A stretch of DNA of 64,000 nt from Flavobacteriaceae bacterium (GTDB lineage Bacteria > Bacteroidota > Bacteroidia > Flavobacteriales > Flavobacteriaceae): contig JABABD010000001.1 in the NCBI GenBank assembly GCA_014238425.1, positions 1-64,000 on the forward strand. The letters run 5' to 3'. This document shows positions 42,801 to 50,385 of this stretch, one piece after another. Under the pieces are notes generated by a model. It saw nothing but the letters and a program-made list of their open reading frames with translations. It was not told the DNA's origin and did no database searches. Within the stretch, counting starts at the first letter, position 1. Every line of letters starts with the position of its first letter. The position numbers and the translations under genes are program-made.

Positions 42801-44688
42801 TGTTCGTCTTGAAAATACAACAGATCAAGATTGCTACGCCACAACGTCATTTACCATAGTCGTGGATGCATTACCAAATTTCAATCCACCATTAGACTGG
42901 TTTGTATGTGATGACACATCAAACGATGGCGTGCATGTATTTGATTTAAATGAAAAAATCACTGAAATAACAGACGGTTTTGGCACTAGCTTGAATGTCA
43001 CATTTTATGACTCTTTTGATAATGCAGATGCTTCAGCCAACAACATAGATTTAGAATACACTAACATTCAAAACCCACAGCCTATTTATGTGCGTATTGA
43101 AAACGGTTCCAATTGCTATACCATTGCTCAATTTGGATTAAATGTTATTCAAGCACCAGAAACGAATGAATCAGTTCCATTGCAAGTTTGTGATGACGAT
43201 TACGATGGTATTTCAACTTTTGATTTAACGATATCAGAATTTGATGTCCTAAACATTCGTCAAGATGATATTGTTGTTACTTATTTTGAGAATGAAAACG
43301 ACCTTGAGTCACAATCCAACCCGATAGGGAATCCGGAAAATTATAATAACGTTAGCAATCCGCAGACTGTATATATTAGAGTAACTAATATTATTTCCAA
43401 TTGCTATGTCAACATTCCTTTAGAATTAATAGTAAACAGTCCACCAGTTATCAATCCTGTTAACGAAATAGCTTTTTGTGATACGCAAGACAGCGCAATT
43501 TTATTTGAAGACATTACTCCACAACTCATAAATGACACAACAGGAATTGCCATCACTTATTACGATAACCAATCTGATGCTAATACTGGTAACAATGCTA
43601 TTGAGACTAGTTACTTTTATTCTAACACAGATACGACACTATACATTAGAGCACAATATATAGGGAACGGTTGCTTTATTACATCGGCTTTCAACTTACA
43701 TATAAATCCTAATCCAATAGCAAATACACCAGAAAATATTGAGGTTTGCGACGACGACGACGATGGTATAGCAGAATTCGATTTATCCATACAAACGTCC
43801 GCTATTCTTAACGGACAAAATCCTTCTAACATCGCTGTGACTTATTACGAACTTTCTGAGGATGCAGAAGATGGCGAAAATTCTATAAATGAAAATTATA
43901 CAGCTTTTAACGAGCAAATTATTCATGTACGTGTAGAAAATAACAACACCGGATGTTTTTCTATCACACAATTCATGGCGATTGTACATCCACTTCCAGT
44001 AATTGATATAGAAGATACCGTGGTCATCTGTCTAGATGCACTACCAATGACTGTGAGTGCTGAGACAGGAAACAACAACGATTCTTATAACTGGTCTACT
44101 GGTGCAAGCATTTCAGAGATTAACATTGACACAGTAGGCAATTATTCAGTAACAGTTACTACAGAGTTTGGATGCCAAACGACAAAAGAATTTGAGGTAA
44201 TACAATCAGAACCTGCAGATATAGAAGTTGTAGAAGTTGTAGATTTCTCAGATCCAAATAATGTGACTATTACCGTTAGCGGCATTGGAAATTATGCATA
44301 TATACTGGATGATGGTGAACCTCAAACCTCAAATGTGTTTGAATTCGTAACACTTGGTTATCATACCGTTACTATCATTGACCTTAACGGCTGTACAGAA
44401 GTTACAAGAGAGATTGTCGTGATTGATGCCCCTAAATTCTTTACGCCCAATAATGACGGCTATTTCGACACATGGCATATCACAGGTGTAGAGACCCTAC
44501 CAGGTACAACCATTAGCATATTTGACAGATATGGCAAGTTATTAAAATTCTTGACCTCATCATCTCCTGGTTGGAATGGTTTTTACAATGGAAAAGAAAT
44601 GCCATCGAGTGATTATTGGTTCTTAGCCAAGGTAAAACGAGGTGAGATGGCCTTTGAAGTGAAAGGGCATTTTACGCTCAAACGTTAA
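39853..44688 (+). CDS. Giant T9SS type B protein with choice-of-anchor L domain and 11 acidic repeats
   Basis: The protein has 1611 residues and a signal peptide ending YAQ (about 23). Residues 25-270 match the choice-of-anchor L domain (FDFISISNQIQFNYILASEE, DGFAFLIR). Then come about eleven repeats of around 95 residues. Each begins VCDDDxDGxxxFDLT and contains VTYY, a DA-x-NPI segment, and NPQTVYVRVEN-x-TGCY. An Ig-like part and the T9SS type B C-terminus (FTPNNDGYFDTWHI, HFTLKR) close the protein. The Asp-rich motifs probably bind calcium. The C-terminus closely resembles that of the protein encoded at 36369, so the two are likely related by duplication. Confidence 0.93.
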   Translation: MTKKVCYSLFILLGGVIQGLYAQQITVDNTVSAQQLIENNLVQGCVETSNISSPINGNINGLSSFGYFERGNSNFPFENGIVITTGNANSAGNTTNANVLNEGETNWGTDTDLENALGINNTLNATTIEFDFISISNQIQFNYILASEEYFGNFPCDYSDGFAFLIRQASSTGPYANIAVIPGTTTPVNTSTIHDEIVGFCNAENEQYFDGYNVGDTNYNGRTQILTATATIIPNVQYNIKLIIADQTDENYDSAVFVEGNSFNAIVNLGNDITTCAESITVNGDIQNPQATYEWYQNNALLNGETSPILDVTESGNYQVVVTIPLNGSTCVIDDSILITLSSEQAAGDISDYELCDDLSGDGIEWFDLSTKTNEVITAMPPSNYSTSYHLSFSDAQNNLNPILAPIQNTLNPQEVFVRIEDIDSGCLAFASFNLIVNPLPVITNPTPIVVCDDADNDGFTEIDLTQSDNEITNGNPNLQVTYHYTQQDANTGNNPIISPYINTAPTDNLFIRVVNPNTGCISTTTITVTVNRNPDLNSMEYTIDACDSDHDGFASFDLTEAETNITQGLTNITISYHSTYDDAISGDNPILDPDSFINTDANFQVVYIRVVDNNTGCPAVATISLHTNLLLTATAIHDFEVCDDDSDDGVEVFDLNTIELEIVNNVPNANITFYLSQDDLDNQENAIDESVPFLNTSNPQTLFIEISNDSCSEAAQISLIINPALILPNVAPIDVCDVDDDGFTTLDLSIYDSVINDGNINYNVTYHGSQQDAENDTNSHPNFYTNVSNPEMVYARVVNSDTGCYDVVPFEFNIIPAPSISQASDIIICDDDQDGFSIIDLELKIPEIVVTTANLNIVFFTTLGDAESASNPIIDPNNFNATTQTVYTRVESSITTCFAVTPISITVNTVPEVFAISNYQICENDGDQTADFTFNTKDTEILNGQTGKEVFYYESQEDADNRINSIDKDNTYQNISSPQVIYVRLENTTDQDCYATTSFTIVVDALPNFNPPLDWFVCDDTSNDGVHVFDLNEKITEITDGFGTSLNVTFYDSFDNADASANNIDLEYTNIQNPQPIYVRIENGSNCYTIAQFGLNVIQAPETNESVPLQVCDDDYDGISTFDLTISEFDVLNIRQDDIVVTYFENENDLESQSNPIGNPENYNNVSNPQTVYIRVTNIISNCYVNIPLELIVNSPPVINPVNEIAFCDTQDSAILFEDITPQLINDTTGIAITYYDNQSDANTGNNAIETSYFYSNTDTTLYIRAQYIGNGCFITSAFNLHINPNPIANTPENIEVCDDDDDGIAEFDLSIQTSAILNGQNPSNIAVTYYELSEDAEDGENSINENYTAFNEQIIHVRVENNNTGCFSITQFMAIVHPLPVIDIEDTVVICLDALPMTVSAETGNNNDSYNWSTGASISEINIDTVGNYSVTVTTEFGCQTTKEFEVIQSEPADIEVVEVVDFSDPNNVTITVSGIGNYAYILDDGEPQTSNVFEFVTLGYHTVTIIDLNGCTEVTREIVVIDAPKFFTPNNDGYFDTWHITGVETLPGTTISIFDRYGKLLKFLTSSSPGWNGFYNGKEMPSSDYWFLAKVKRGEMAFEVKGHFTLKR

Positions 44689-44734
44689 CGTATCATTTAA
44701 ATAAATGAGCTATTATTTTCCGTAATTTTACGGT

Positions 44735-46738
44735 ATGAAGTTCAAAATTGAATCCGAATTCCAACCTACTGGCGATCAACCACAAGCCATTACTGAATTA
44801 TCTGAAGGCATAGATAATAATGAGCGCTACCAAACACTACTTGGTGTAACTGGTTCTGGTAAAACGTTTACTGTTGCGAATGTCATCCAAGAGATACAAC
44901 GACCAACGTTGGTATTAGCTCATAACAAAACCTTAGCAGCACAATTGTATTCTGAATTCAAGCAGTTCTTTCCTGAAAACGCCATAGAATATTTTGTGTC
45001 TTATTATGATTACTATCAGCCAGAAGCCTATATCCCTGTGTCTGGAGTCTACATAGAAAAAGATTTATCTATCAATGAAGAAATAGAAAAAATGCGCTTG
45101 AGCACAACCTCTTCCCTACTATCTGGTCGTAGAGATGTTCTAGTGGTCGCTTCTGTATCTTGCTTGTATGGTATTGGGAATCCTGTTGAGTTTCAAAAAA
45201 ATGTGATTACCCTTAAACGAGATCAAGTCATTTCTAGAACCAAGCTCTTACATAGTTTAGTTCAAAGTTTGTACTCACGTACTGAGGCAGAATTCAATCA
45301 CGGGAATTTTAGAATAAAGGGTGATACGGTTGATGTTTTTCCTAGTTATGCCGATGATGCTTATCGGATTCATTTTTTCGGGGATGAGATTGAAGATATT
45401 GAAGCCTTTAATATCCAAACCAACGAAGTTGTTGAAAAATATGACCGATTGAATATTTATCCAGCAAACATGTTCGTAACCTCACCTGAAGTACTTCAAA
45501 ATGCCATACATGACATTCAGGAAGATTTGGTAAAGCAACATGATTATTTTAAAGATATAGGAAAGCATCTTGAAGCAAAACGTCTTAAGGAACGTACCGA
45601 ATTCGATCTTGAAATGATACGTGAATTAGGGTATTGCTCGGGTATTGAAAATTATTCCAGATATCTTGATGGCAGAGCTCCTGGTACGCGACCGTTCTGT
45701 TTACTAGATTATTTTCCTGATGATTTCTTAATGGTAGTAGACGAAAGTCATGTCACTATTTCCCAAGTTCATGCTATGTATGGTGGTGATAGAAGCAGAA
45801 AAGAAAACCTTGTGGAATATGGTTTTAGGTTACCCGCAGCCATGGATAATCGTCCGCTAAAGTTTGAAGAATTTGAAGCTTTGCAAAATCAAGTGATTTA
45901 TGTGAGCGCAACACCAGCGGATTACGAGTTACAGAAAACCGATGGTGTATATGTTGAACAAGTGATTAGACCAACGGGGCTATTAGATCCTATTATAGAG
46001 GTGCGGCCAAGTTTGAATCAAATTGATGACTTGATAGAAGAAATTCAGCAGCGTGTAGAAAAAGATGAGCGCACTCTAGTGACTACACTTACAAAACGAA
46101 TGGCTGAAGAACTCACAAAATATCTAAGCAGGATTCAGATACGTGTTCGTTATATACATTCTGATGTTGATACTCTAGAGCGTGTAGAGATCATGCAAGA
46201 CCTACGGAAAGGTGTTTTTGATGTATTAGTAGGCGTGAACCTACTTCGTGAAGGTCTAGATCTTCCAGAAGTATCATTGGTAGCTATTTTAGATGCAGAT
46301 AAAGAAGGCTTCTTACGTTCTGCCAGATCATTGACACAAACAGTGGGTAGAGCTGCAAGACATTTAGAAGGGAAAGCTATTATGTATGCGGACAAGGTTA
46401 CGAAGAGCATGCAAAAAACAATTGATGAAACCAATTACAGGCGAGAAAAACAAATTGCCTACAATACTGAGAACAACATCACTCCTAAAGCATTGAACAA
46501 GAGTCTTAATAACGCATTAACAAAAAACTCTGTAAGCTCATATTATTATGAATTAGAAGCATTAAAAGCTGCGGAACCTGAGAGCGAATACCTGAGTAAG
46601 CCAGAAATAGAAAAGAAAATACGTGAGCGTCGAAAATTAATGGAACAAGCTGCAAAAGAGCTCGATTTTATGCTCGCTGCGAAATTAAGGGATGAAATTA
46701 AAGGGTATCAAGCAAAACTTGAAAATCTTAAAGTCTAG
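44735..46738 (+). CDS. uvrB: Excinuclease ABC subunit B
   Basis: UvrB is the damage-verifying helicase-like subunit of nucleotide excision repair. The 667-residue protein has Walker A in LLGVTGSGKTFTVANVI, the damage-contacting beta-hairpin YYDYYQPEAYIP, DESHVTISQ, the motif IYVSATPADYE, and VTTLTKRMAEELTKYL. QTVGRAARH closes the helicase core. The C-terminal UVR motif (MEQAAKELDFMLAAKLRDEI) that binds UvrC is intact. Length is normal. The stop TAG shares the tetranucleotide CTAG with the stop of the convergent TerB-like gene. Confidence 0.97.
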   Translation: MKFKIESEFQPTGDQPQAITELSEGIDNNERYQTLLGVTGSGKTFTVANVIQEIQRPTLVLAHNKTLAAQLYSEFKQFFPENAIEYFVSYYDYYQPEAYIPVSGVYIEKDLSINEEIEKMRLSTTSSLLSGRRDVLVVASVSCLYGIGNPVEFQKNVITLKRDQVISRTKLLHSLVQSLYSRTEAEFNHGNFRIKGDTVDVFPSYADDAYRIHFFGDEIEDIEAFNIQTNEVVEKYDRLNIYPANMFVTSPEVLQNAIHDIQEDLVKQHDYFKDIGKHLEAKRLKERTEFDLEMIRELGYCSGIENYSRYLDGRAPGTRPFCLLDYFPDDFLMVVDESHVTISQVHAMYGGDRSRKENLVEYGFRLPAAMDNRPLKFEEFEALQNQVIYVSATPADYELQKTDGVYVEQVIRPTGLLDPIIEVRPSLNQIDDLIEEIQQRVEKDERTLVTTLTKRMAEELTKYLSRIQIRVRYIHSDVDTLERVEIMQDLRKGVFDVLVGVNLLREGLDLPEVSLVAILDADKEGFLRSARSLTQTVGRAARHLEGKAIMYADKVTKSMQKTIDETNYRREKQIAYNTENNITPKALNKSLNNALTKNSVSSYYYELEALKAAEPESEYLSKPEIEKKIRERRKLMEQAAKELDFMLAAKLRDEIKGYQAKLENLKV

Positions 46739-47136
46739 TTATACTGGGTTTTAAAAATATCAATTAAGACATCTGGCGGCACTATATTATTAGGAAAACT
46801 ATTCATTAAGTCCAGCACCTTATTAATTGCATCATGATGTAATCCCATTCTCAACCCAAAATTATGAATCTTGATAAGTTTTGCCTTCGTTATATTATTA
46901 CTTATATTCATTAAGAGAATAAGGCGATGGAATTGCACTATACGTTCGCTATGAGATTTTAAAGGAATATATGTAGCAGGATGATTTATTAGGTAATCAA
47001 AATCAGATTGAGAAATATCTAATTGATGTGCTACACCTAAAAGAAAATTATATTCAATTGGTTTTAGCTCATTTTCTGTCTTTGCAAAAGCTATCATTTC
47101 TGATAGAAGACTCAATTTTTCTATGCGGTTTACCAT
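46735..47136 (-). CDS. TerB-like helical protein (copy A)
   Basis: The 133-residue all-helical protein starts at ATG 47136. An upstream TTG adds six unlikely residues. The pattern KLSLLSEMIAFAKTENELKP, YNFLLGVAHQLDISQSDFDY and FHRLILLMNIS matches the TerB/DjlA-type helical bundle. The neighbouring gene (47302-47700) encodes a clear paralogue aligned end to end, including the C-terminus LIDIFKTQYN against LINIFKTQHN. TerB-like proteins often bind metals or act near membranes, but no role is defined here. It is convergent with uvrB. Confidence 0.75.
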   Translation of the reverse strand: MVNRIEKLSLLSEMIAFAKTENELKPIEYNFLLGVAHQLDISQSDFDYLINHPATYIPLKSHSERIVQFHRLILLMNISNNITKAKLIKIHNFGLRMGLHHDAINKVLDLMNSFPNNIVPPDVLIDIFKTQYN

Positions 47137-47301
47137 GAGGAAATGGATTAACAATTATAGATATAAAATTAGGCATTAATAGGTTTTTATCATCGTAGAT
47201 ATAATGTATCTCATCGAAAAATAAGTCACCTTTAATCGGATTTTTCTAACATTCATCAAGCCTCACAGCCGATTGAGCTATAAAAAAAGAGTCAAAACTA
47301 C

Positions 47302-47700
47302 TCAATTATGTTGTGTCTTGAAGATATTAATTAACACCTCTGGAGGAACCACTTTATTCGGGTAATTGCCCATGATTTTCAATACTTTATCTATTGCATC
47401 TTGGCTTAAACCCATCTTTAATCCAAAATTCTTAACGATCAATAATTCTCGATTATCTGCATGTTGATCAATATTCATCAAAAGTACTAACCGATGAAAG
47501 TGCAAAATGCGCTGAGCTTCAGATGAAATGATTATTTTTTCAGCCTTTTTGGTAGATAACTCTTCCAATTCAGCTTCGGTAATTCCTAATTGTCGAGCGA
47601 CAATTACCAAAAAATCATATTCTATCTCATTGATACCTTCAGAAGTTCTTGCTAAGGCAATCAAATCTGACAACAAGCTAAGTTTGGTCTTTTTATCCAT
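47302..47700 (-). CDS. TerB-like helical protein (copy B)
   Basis: The 132-residue paralogue of the preceding gene product keeps the same order of segments: KLSLLSDLIALARTSEGINE, YDFLVIVARQLGITEAELEE, FHRLVLLMNID, GLKMGLSQDAIDKVLKIM, and LINIFKTQHN. Divergence is moderate, suggesting an old tandem duplication within this lineage. The 165 bases between the two copies contain no repeat or terminator that I can recognise, so they may be co-transcribed. The function is not known. Confidence 0.75.
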   Translation of the reverse strand: MDKKTKLSLLSDLIALARTSEGINEIEYDFLVIVARQLGITEAELEELSTKKAEKIIISSEAQRILHFHRLVLLMNIDQHADNRELLIVKNFGLKMGLSQDAIDKVLKIMGNYPNKVVPPEVLINIFKTQHN

Positions 47701-47729
47701 TAATCAATATTTATGCAAATATAAACCTA

Positions 47730-47766
47730 AAAAAAAAGAACTCCTGAATACTATTCAGGAGTTCTG
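47730..47766 (-). terminator. Rho-independent terminator of the 47790-48137 gene
   Basis: AGAACTCCTGAAT (47737-47749) pairs perfectly over 13 bases with ATTCAGGAGTTCT (47753-47765), with the 3-base loop ACT. A run of A at 47730-47736 gives the T-tract on the minus strand. The structure isolates the exported-protein gene from the TerB-like pair. Confidence 0.8.
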
Positions 47767-47789
47767 GCTAATTCAAAAGAAATCTAATA

Positions 47790-48137
47790 CTATCCCTTTT
47801 GCGTAATTCTAACCGGAACTAAAAATGCTTTTTGTCCAGTTCTTAATTTTACTGATAATTCTTTGTAATTAAGTCTACCCTTAATGTAGTTTTCTAGGTC
47901 CTCATCATCTGATTGTACAGATAGAACCACAAGTTCGTTGTCTTCGTTGATAACAACTTTAACCTTAGCAAGCATATCCTCTTCTATCAAGAATTTAGGA
48001 TTCTTTAATAATTTTCCTATTTCTATTGAAATAGTTTCAGTAAGTGCTTCTTTAGTTGGTTCTGGATCAGTACTTGCAGTAAGTACACCGCTAAACGTAA
48101 ATGCTACGGCTAGCAAAATAATTTTGATTGTTTTCAT
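47790..48137 (-). CDS. Small exported protein of unknown function
   Basis: The 115-residue protein has a signal peptide (about 1-21, ending LTAS). The mature part reads TISIEIGKLLKNPKFLIEED, AKVKVVINEDNELVVLSVQS and GQKAFLVPVRITQ. This strand-helix-strand pattern recalls the C-terminal domain of TonB/energy-transducer proteins, which appears in many small Bacteroidota periplasmic proteins. The match is by eye only. It is a monocistronic gene with its own terminator. Confidence 0.6.
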   Translation of the reverse strand: MKTIKIILLAVAFTFSGVLTASTDPEPTKEALTETISIEIGKLLKNPKFLIEEDMLAKVKVVINEDNELVVLSVQSDDEDLENYIKGRLNYKELSVKLRTGQKAFLVPVRITQKG

Positions 48138-48269
48138 AATTGTTCGAATTAAAGATTGATTGATACTATAAAGACGTCACAAAAAGCAATAGTGTTACAG
48201 TAAGCATGACGTATTAACGTATGTTTAACACAAATTAACACTCTGTTTTTTAATACATTAGAAATCATG

Positions 48270-48300
48270 CAAAAAAAAAGAGTAGTGTATACACTACTCT
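48270..48300 (-). terminator. Rho-independent terminator of sucC
   Basis: The 22-base perfect palindrome AGAGTAGTGTA/TACACTACTCT (48279-48300) is preceded on the plus strand by nine A, giving a T-tract on the minus strand. It lies 54 bases past the sucC stop. Confidence 0.78.
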
Positions 48301-48353
48301 TATACTCTTATCAAACTATTATCTGAGATTATTAAAACCTCATATGTATGAGA

Positions 48354-49544
48354 CTATGATAAAACAGACTGCACTTTGTCTGCCGCTTCTTGGAATTCTG
48401 TTGCACTCATGACATCTAATCCAGAATTGTCTATTAACTCTTTAGCTATGTCGGCATTTGTACCTTGAAGTCTTACTATAATAGGCACATTAATCGTTCC
48501 CATATTTTTATAGGCATCAATAACACCCTGTGCAACTCGATCACAACGAACAATCCCTCCAAAAATATTGATTAGGATCGCTTTTACTGCAGGGTCTTTT
48601 AATATTATTTTAAAAGCTGCTTCCACTCTAGCTGCATCGGCTGTACCTCCAACATCCAAAAAATTTGCTGGTTCGCCTCCTGCTTGCTTAATTAAATCCA
48701 TTGTTGCCATTGCTAATCCGGCACCGTTCACCATACACCCAACATTACCATCAAGATCTACATAGTTAAGCCCTAATGCTCCGGCTTCAACCTCAATTGG
48801 GTTCTCTTCACGAAGGTCTCTTAAATCGACATAATCTTTATGTCTAAAAAGAGAATTGTCGTCAATGGTAACCTTAGCGTCAACAGCCATAATTTTACTA
48901 TCGCTAGTTTTCAACACAGGGTTAATCTCAAACAAAGAAGAGTCAGATTTCACATAAGCTGTATATAATGCGGATACGAATTTTGTCATTTCTTTAAAAG
49001 CCATTCCAGATAATCCAAGATTAAAAGCTATACGACGTGCCTGGAAAGGCAATAACCCTGTAGAAGGGTCTATTTCTTCATGAAATATAAGATGTGGTGT
49101 TTCTTCGGCTACTTTCTCAATATCCATTCCTCCTTCAGTTGAGTACATAATCATATTCTTGCCAATTGCTCTATTTAAAAGTACTGACATATAATATTCA
49201 TCTGGTTCACTATCGCCTGGGTAGTATACATCTTCTGTTATGAGTACTTGATGAACTTTTTTACCTTCAGCAGAAGTTTGAGGTGTTATAAGGTTCATCC
49301 CAATAATCTGTCCAGCAATTTCTTCTACTTCCTTTAGGTTTTTAGCGAGTTTAACGCCGCCACCTTTTCCTCGTCCACCAGCATGAATTTGTGCTTTAAT
49401 AACATGCCATCCAGTTCCTGTTTCAGCAGTCAATTGCTTAGCTGCCGCTACGGCCTCTTGAGCATTTTTAGCAACAATTCCGCGTTGAATACGCACTCCA
49501 AAACCACTTAATATTTCTTTACCTTGATATTCGTGTAAATTCAT
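48354..49544 (-). CDS. sucC: Succinyl-CoA synthetase beta subunit (ADP-forming)
   Basis: This TCA-cycle enzyme subunit interconverts succinyl-CoA and succinate with formation of ATP or GTP. The 396-residue protein has the ATP-grasp domain (MNLHEYQGKEIL, HVIKAQIHAGGRGKGGGVKL, NGAGLAMATMDLIKQAGGEP). The ligase CoA-binding half follows (NFLDVGGTADAARVEAAFK, LINIFGGIVRCDRVAQGV). Length is normal. The alpha subunit gene sucD is not in the window, as usual in Flavobacteriaceae where the two are unlinked. It is monocistronic with its own promoter box and terminator. Confidence 0.96.
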   Translation of the reverse strand: MNLHEYQGKEILSGFGVRIQRGIVAKNAQEAVAAAKQLTAETGTGWHVIKAQIHAGGRGKGGGVKLAKNLKEVEEIAGQIIGMNLITPQTSAEGKKVHQVLITEDVYYPGDSEPDEYYMSVLLNRAIGKNMIMYSTEGGMDIEKVAEETPHLIFHEEIDPSTGLLPFQARRIAFNLGLSGMAFKEMTKFVSALYTAYVKSDSSLFEINPVLKTSDSKIMAVDAKVTIDDNSLFRHKDYVDLRDLREENPIEVEAGALGLNYVDLDGNVGCMVNGAGLAMATMDLIKQAGGEPANFLDVGGTADAARVEAAFKIILKDPAVKAILINIFGGIVRCDRVAQGVIDAYKNMGTINVPIIVRLQGTNADIAKELIDNSGLDVMSATEFQEAADKVQSVLS

Positions 49545-49568
49545 TTTGCTTATCCGTTAAATGTGGCA

Positions 49569-49576
49569 CAAAAGTA
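49569..49576 (-). promoter_or_regulatory. -7 promoter box for sucC
   Basis: TACTTTTG on the minus strand fits TAnnTTTG and ends 24 bases before the sucC ATG. Confidence 0.5.
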
Positions 49577-49605
49577 ATTATAGTTATCCGAATTAACCAA
49601 TATTT

Positions 49606-50268
49606 TTAATTTATAAGTTTTAATCTTTTGATTACTGAAAACGCTTTGTCAATCAAGTCGTCTTCTACCACTATTGTAAACTCATTGGTAGTAGAAACTA
49701 CCTCGTATAATGTAATATTTTCCCAAGCTAAACGTTTAAAAATTTGATAGTATAGTCCAGCAATTTTCGAATTACCTTTTGGTAAATAAATACTAATCGC
49801 AGACAATTTATCTTGTAACCCTATTTGTATTTCATTTTCAAACGCCTTTAAAATGCTGCCCTTCTCTGAAGTTGATATAATAATATTGCTTTCAAGCATA
49901 CCTCGTGTAAAGGCATAAAAAATTTGATGATTAGCACTGATTTTTTCTAAAATCTGGGAGTGACTATTTATTAGGGTCTTAGAATTTTGAAATGTAAAAT
50001 CGCTTAAATTTGATCGCACTGTAATGTCTCCTAGATTTTTAAAAACATCATTTAAACTAATGGAATTTTCGACATTTAAAGTTTTTTGATATCTTCTTAA
50101 TGCCATCATTATCGCACCATCCTTTACAGGTTTTCGTAACATCTCGGAAATAGATTTATTTAAATCTTTTGCCAAAGCAGAAAAATTAATGATTTGCCTA
50201 GATAATCCTTCTTCTAAAAAAGGTCTTGATACTATTATTTCTTGTACACAAGATGCTATTGTTTTCAA
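49606..50268 (-). CDS. Orphan ACT-domain protein, divergent from lysA
   Basis: The 220-residue cytoplasmic protein begins with a TTG start codon. The N-terminal half (VQEIIVSRPFLEEGLSRQII, AIMMALRRYQ) is helical, and its last 65 residues look like an aspartokinase-type ACT domain (LSAISIYLPKGNSKIAGLYY, ITLYEVVSTTNEFTIVVEDD). No kinase domain is present. Such a free regulatory domain next to lysA, with a shared divergent promoter region of about 115 bases, suggests a role in sensing lysine or another aspartate-family amino acid. That link is inferred from context. Confidence 0.7.
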   Translation of the reverse strand: MKTIASCVQEIIVSRPFLEEGLSRQIINFSALAKDLNKSISEMLRKPVKDGAIMMALRRYQKTLNVENSISLNDVFKNLGDITVRSNLSDFTFQNSKTLINSHSQILEKISANHQIFYAFTRGMLESNIIISTSEKGSILKAFENEIQIGLQDKLSAISIYLPKGNSKIAGLYYQIFKRLAWENITLYEVVSTTNEFTIVVEDDLIDKAFSVIKRLKLIN

Positions 50269-50385
50269 TTTGTTAATTATTTAACATTTTGTGTAAAAAT
50301 AACATTATTTTTTTGTTTTTATGGTTTATCAAATGATTGTATTTATTTTTGACACGTAAAATATTACCTTTTAAGATTTAAAAAA

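Noticed and set aside
41073..43989. Several minus-strand open frames of 60-75 codons inside the giant T9SS gene
   Set aside because: They are antisense to repeated Asp-rich coding sequence, which gives open frames on the other strand. They have no promoter or family pattern.
36369..44688. CRISPR-like or tandem DNA repeats in the giant genes
   Set aside because: The periodicity is at the protein level (about 95 residues). The DNA copies are strongly diverged, with no short direct repeat and spacer pattern.
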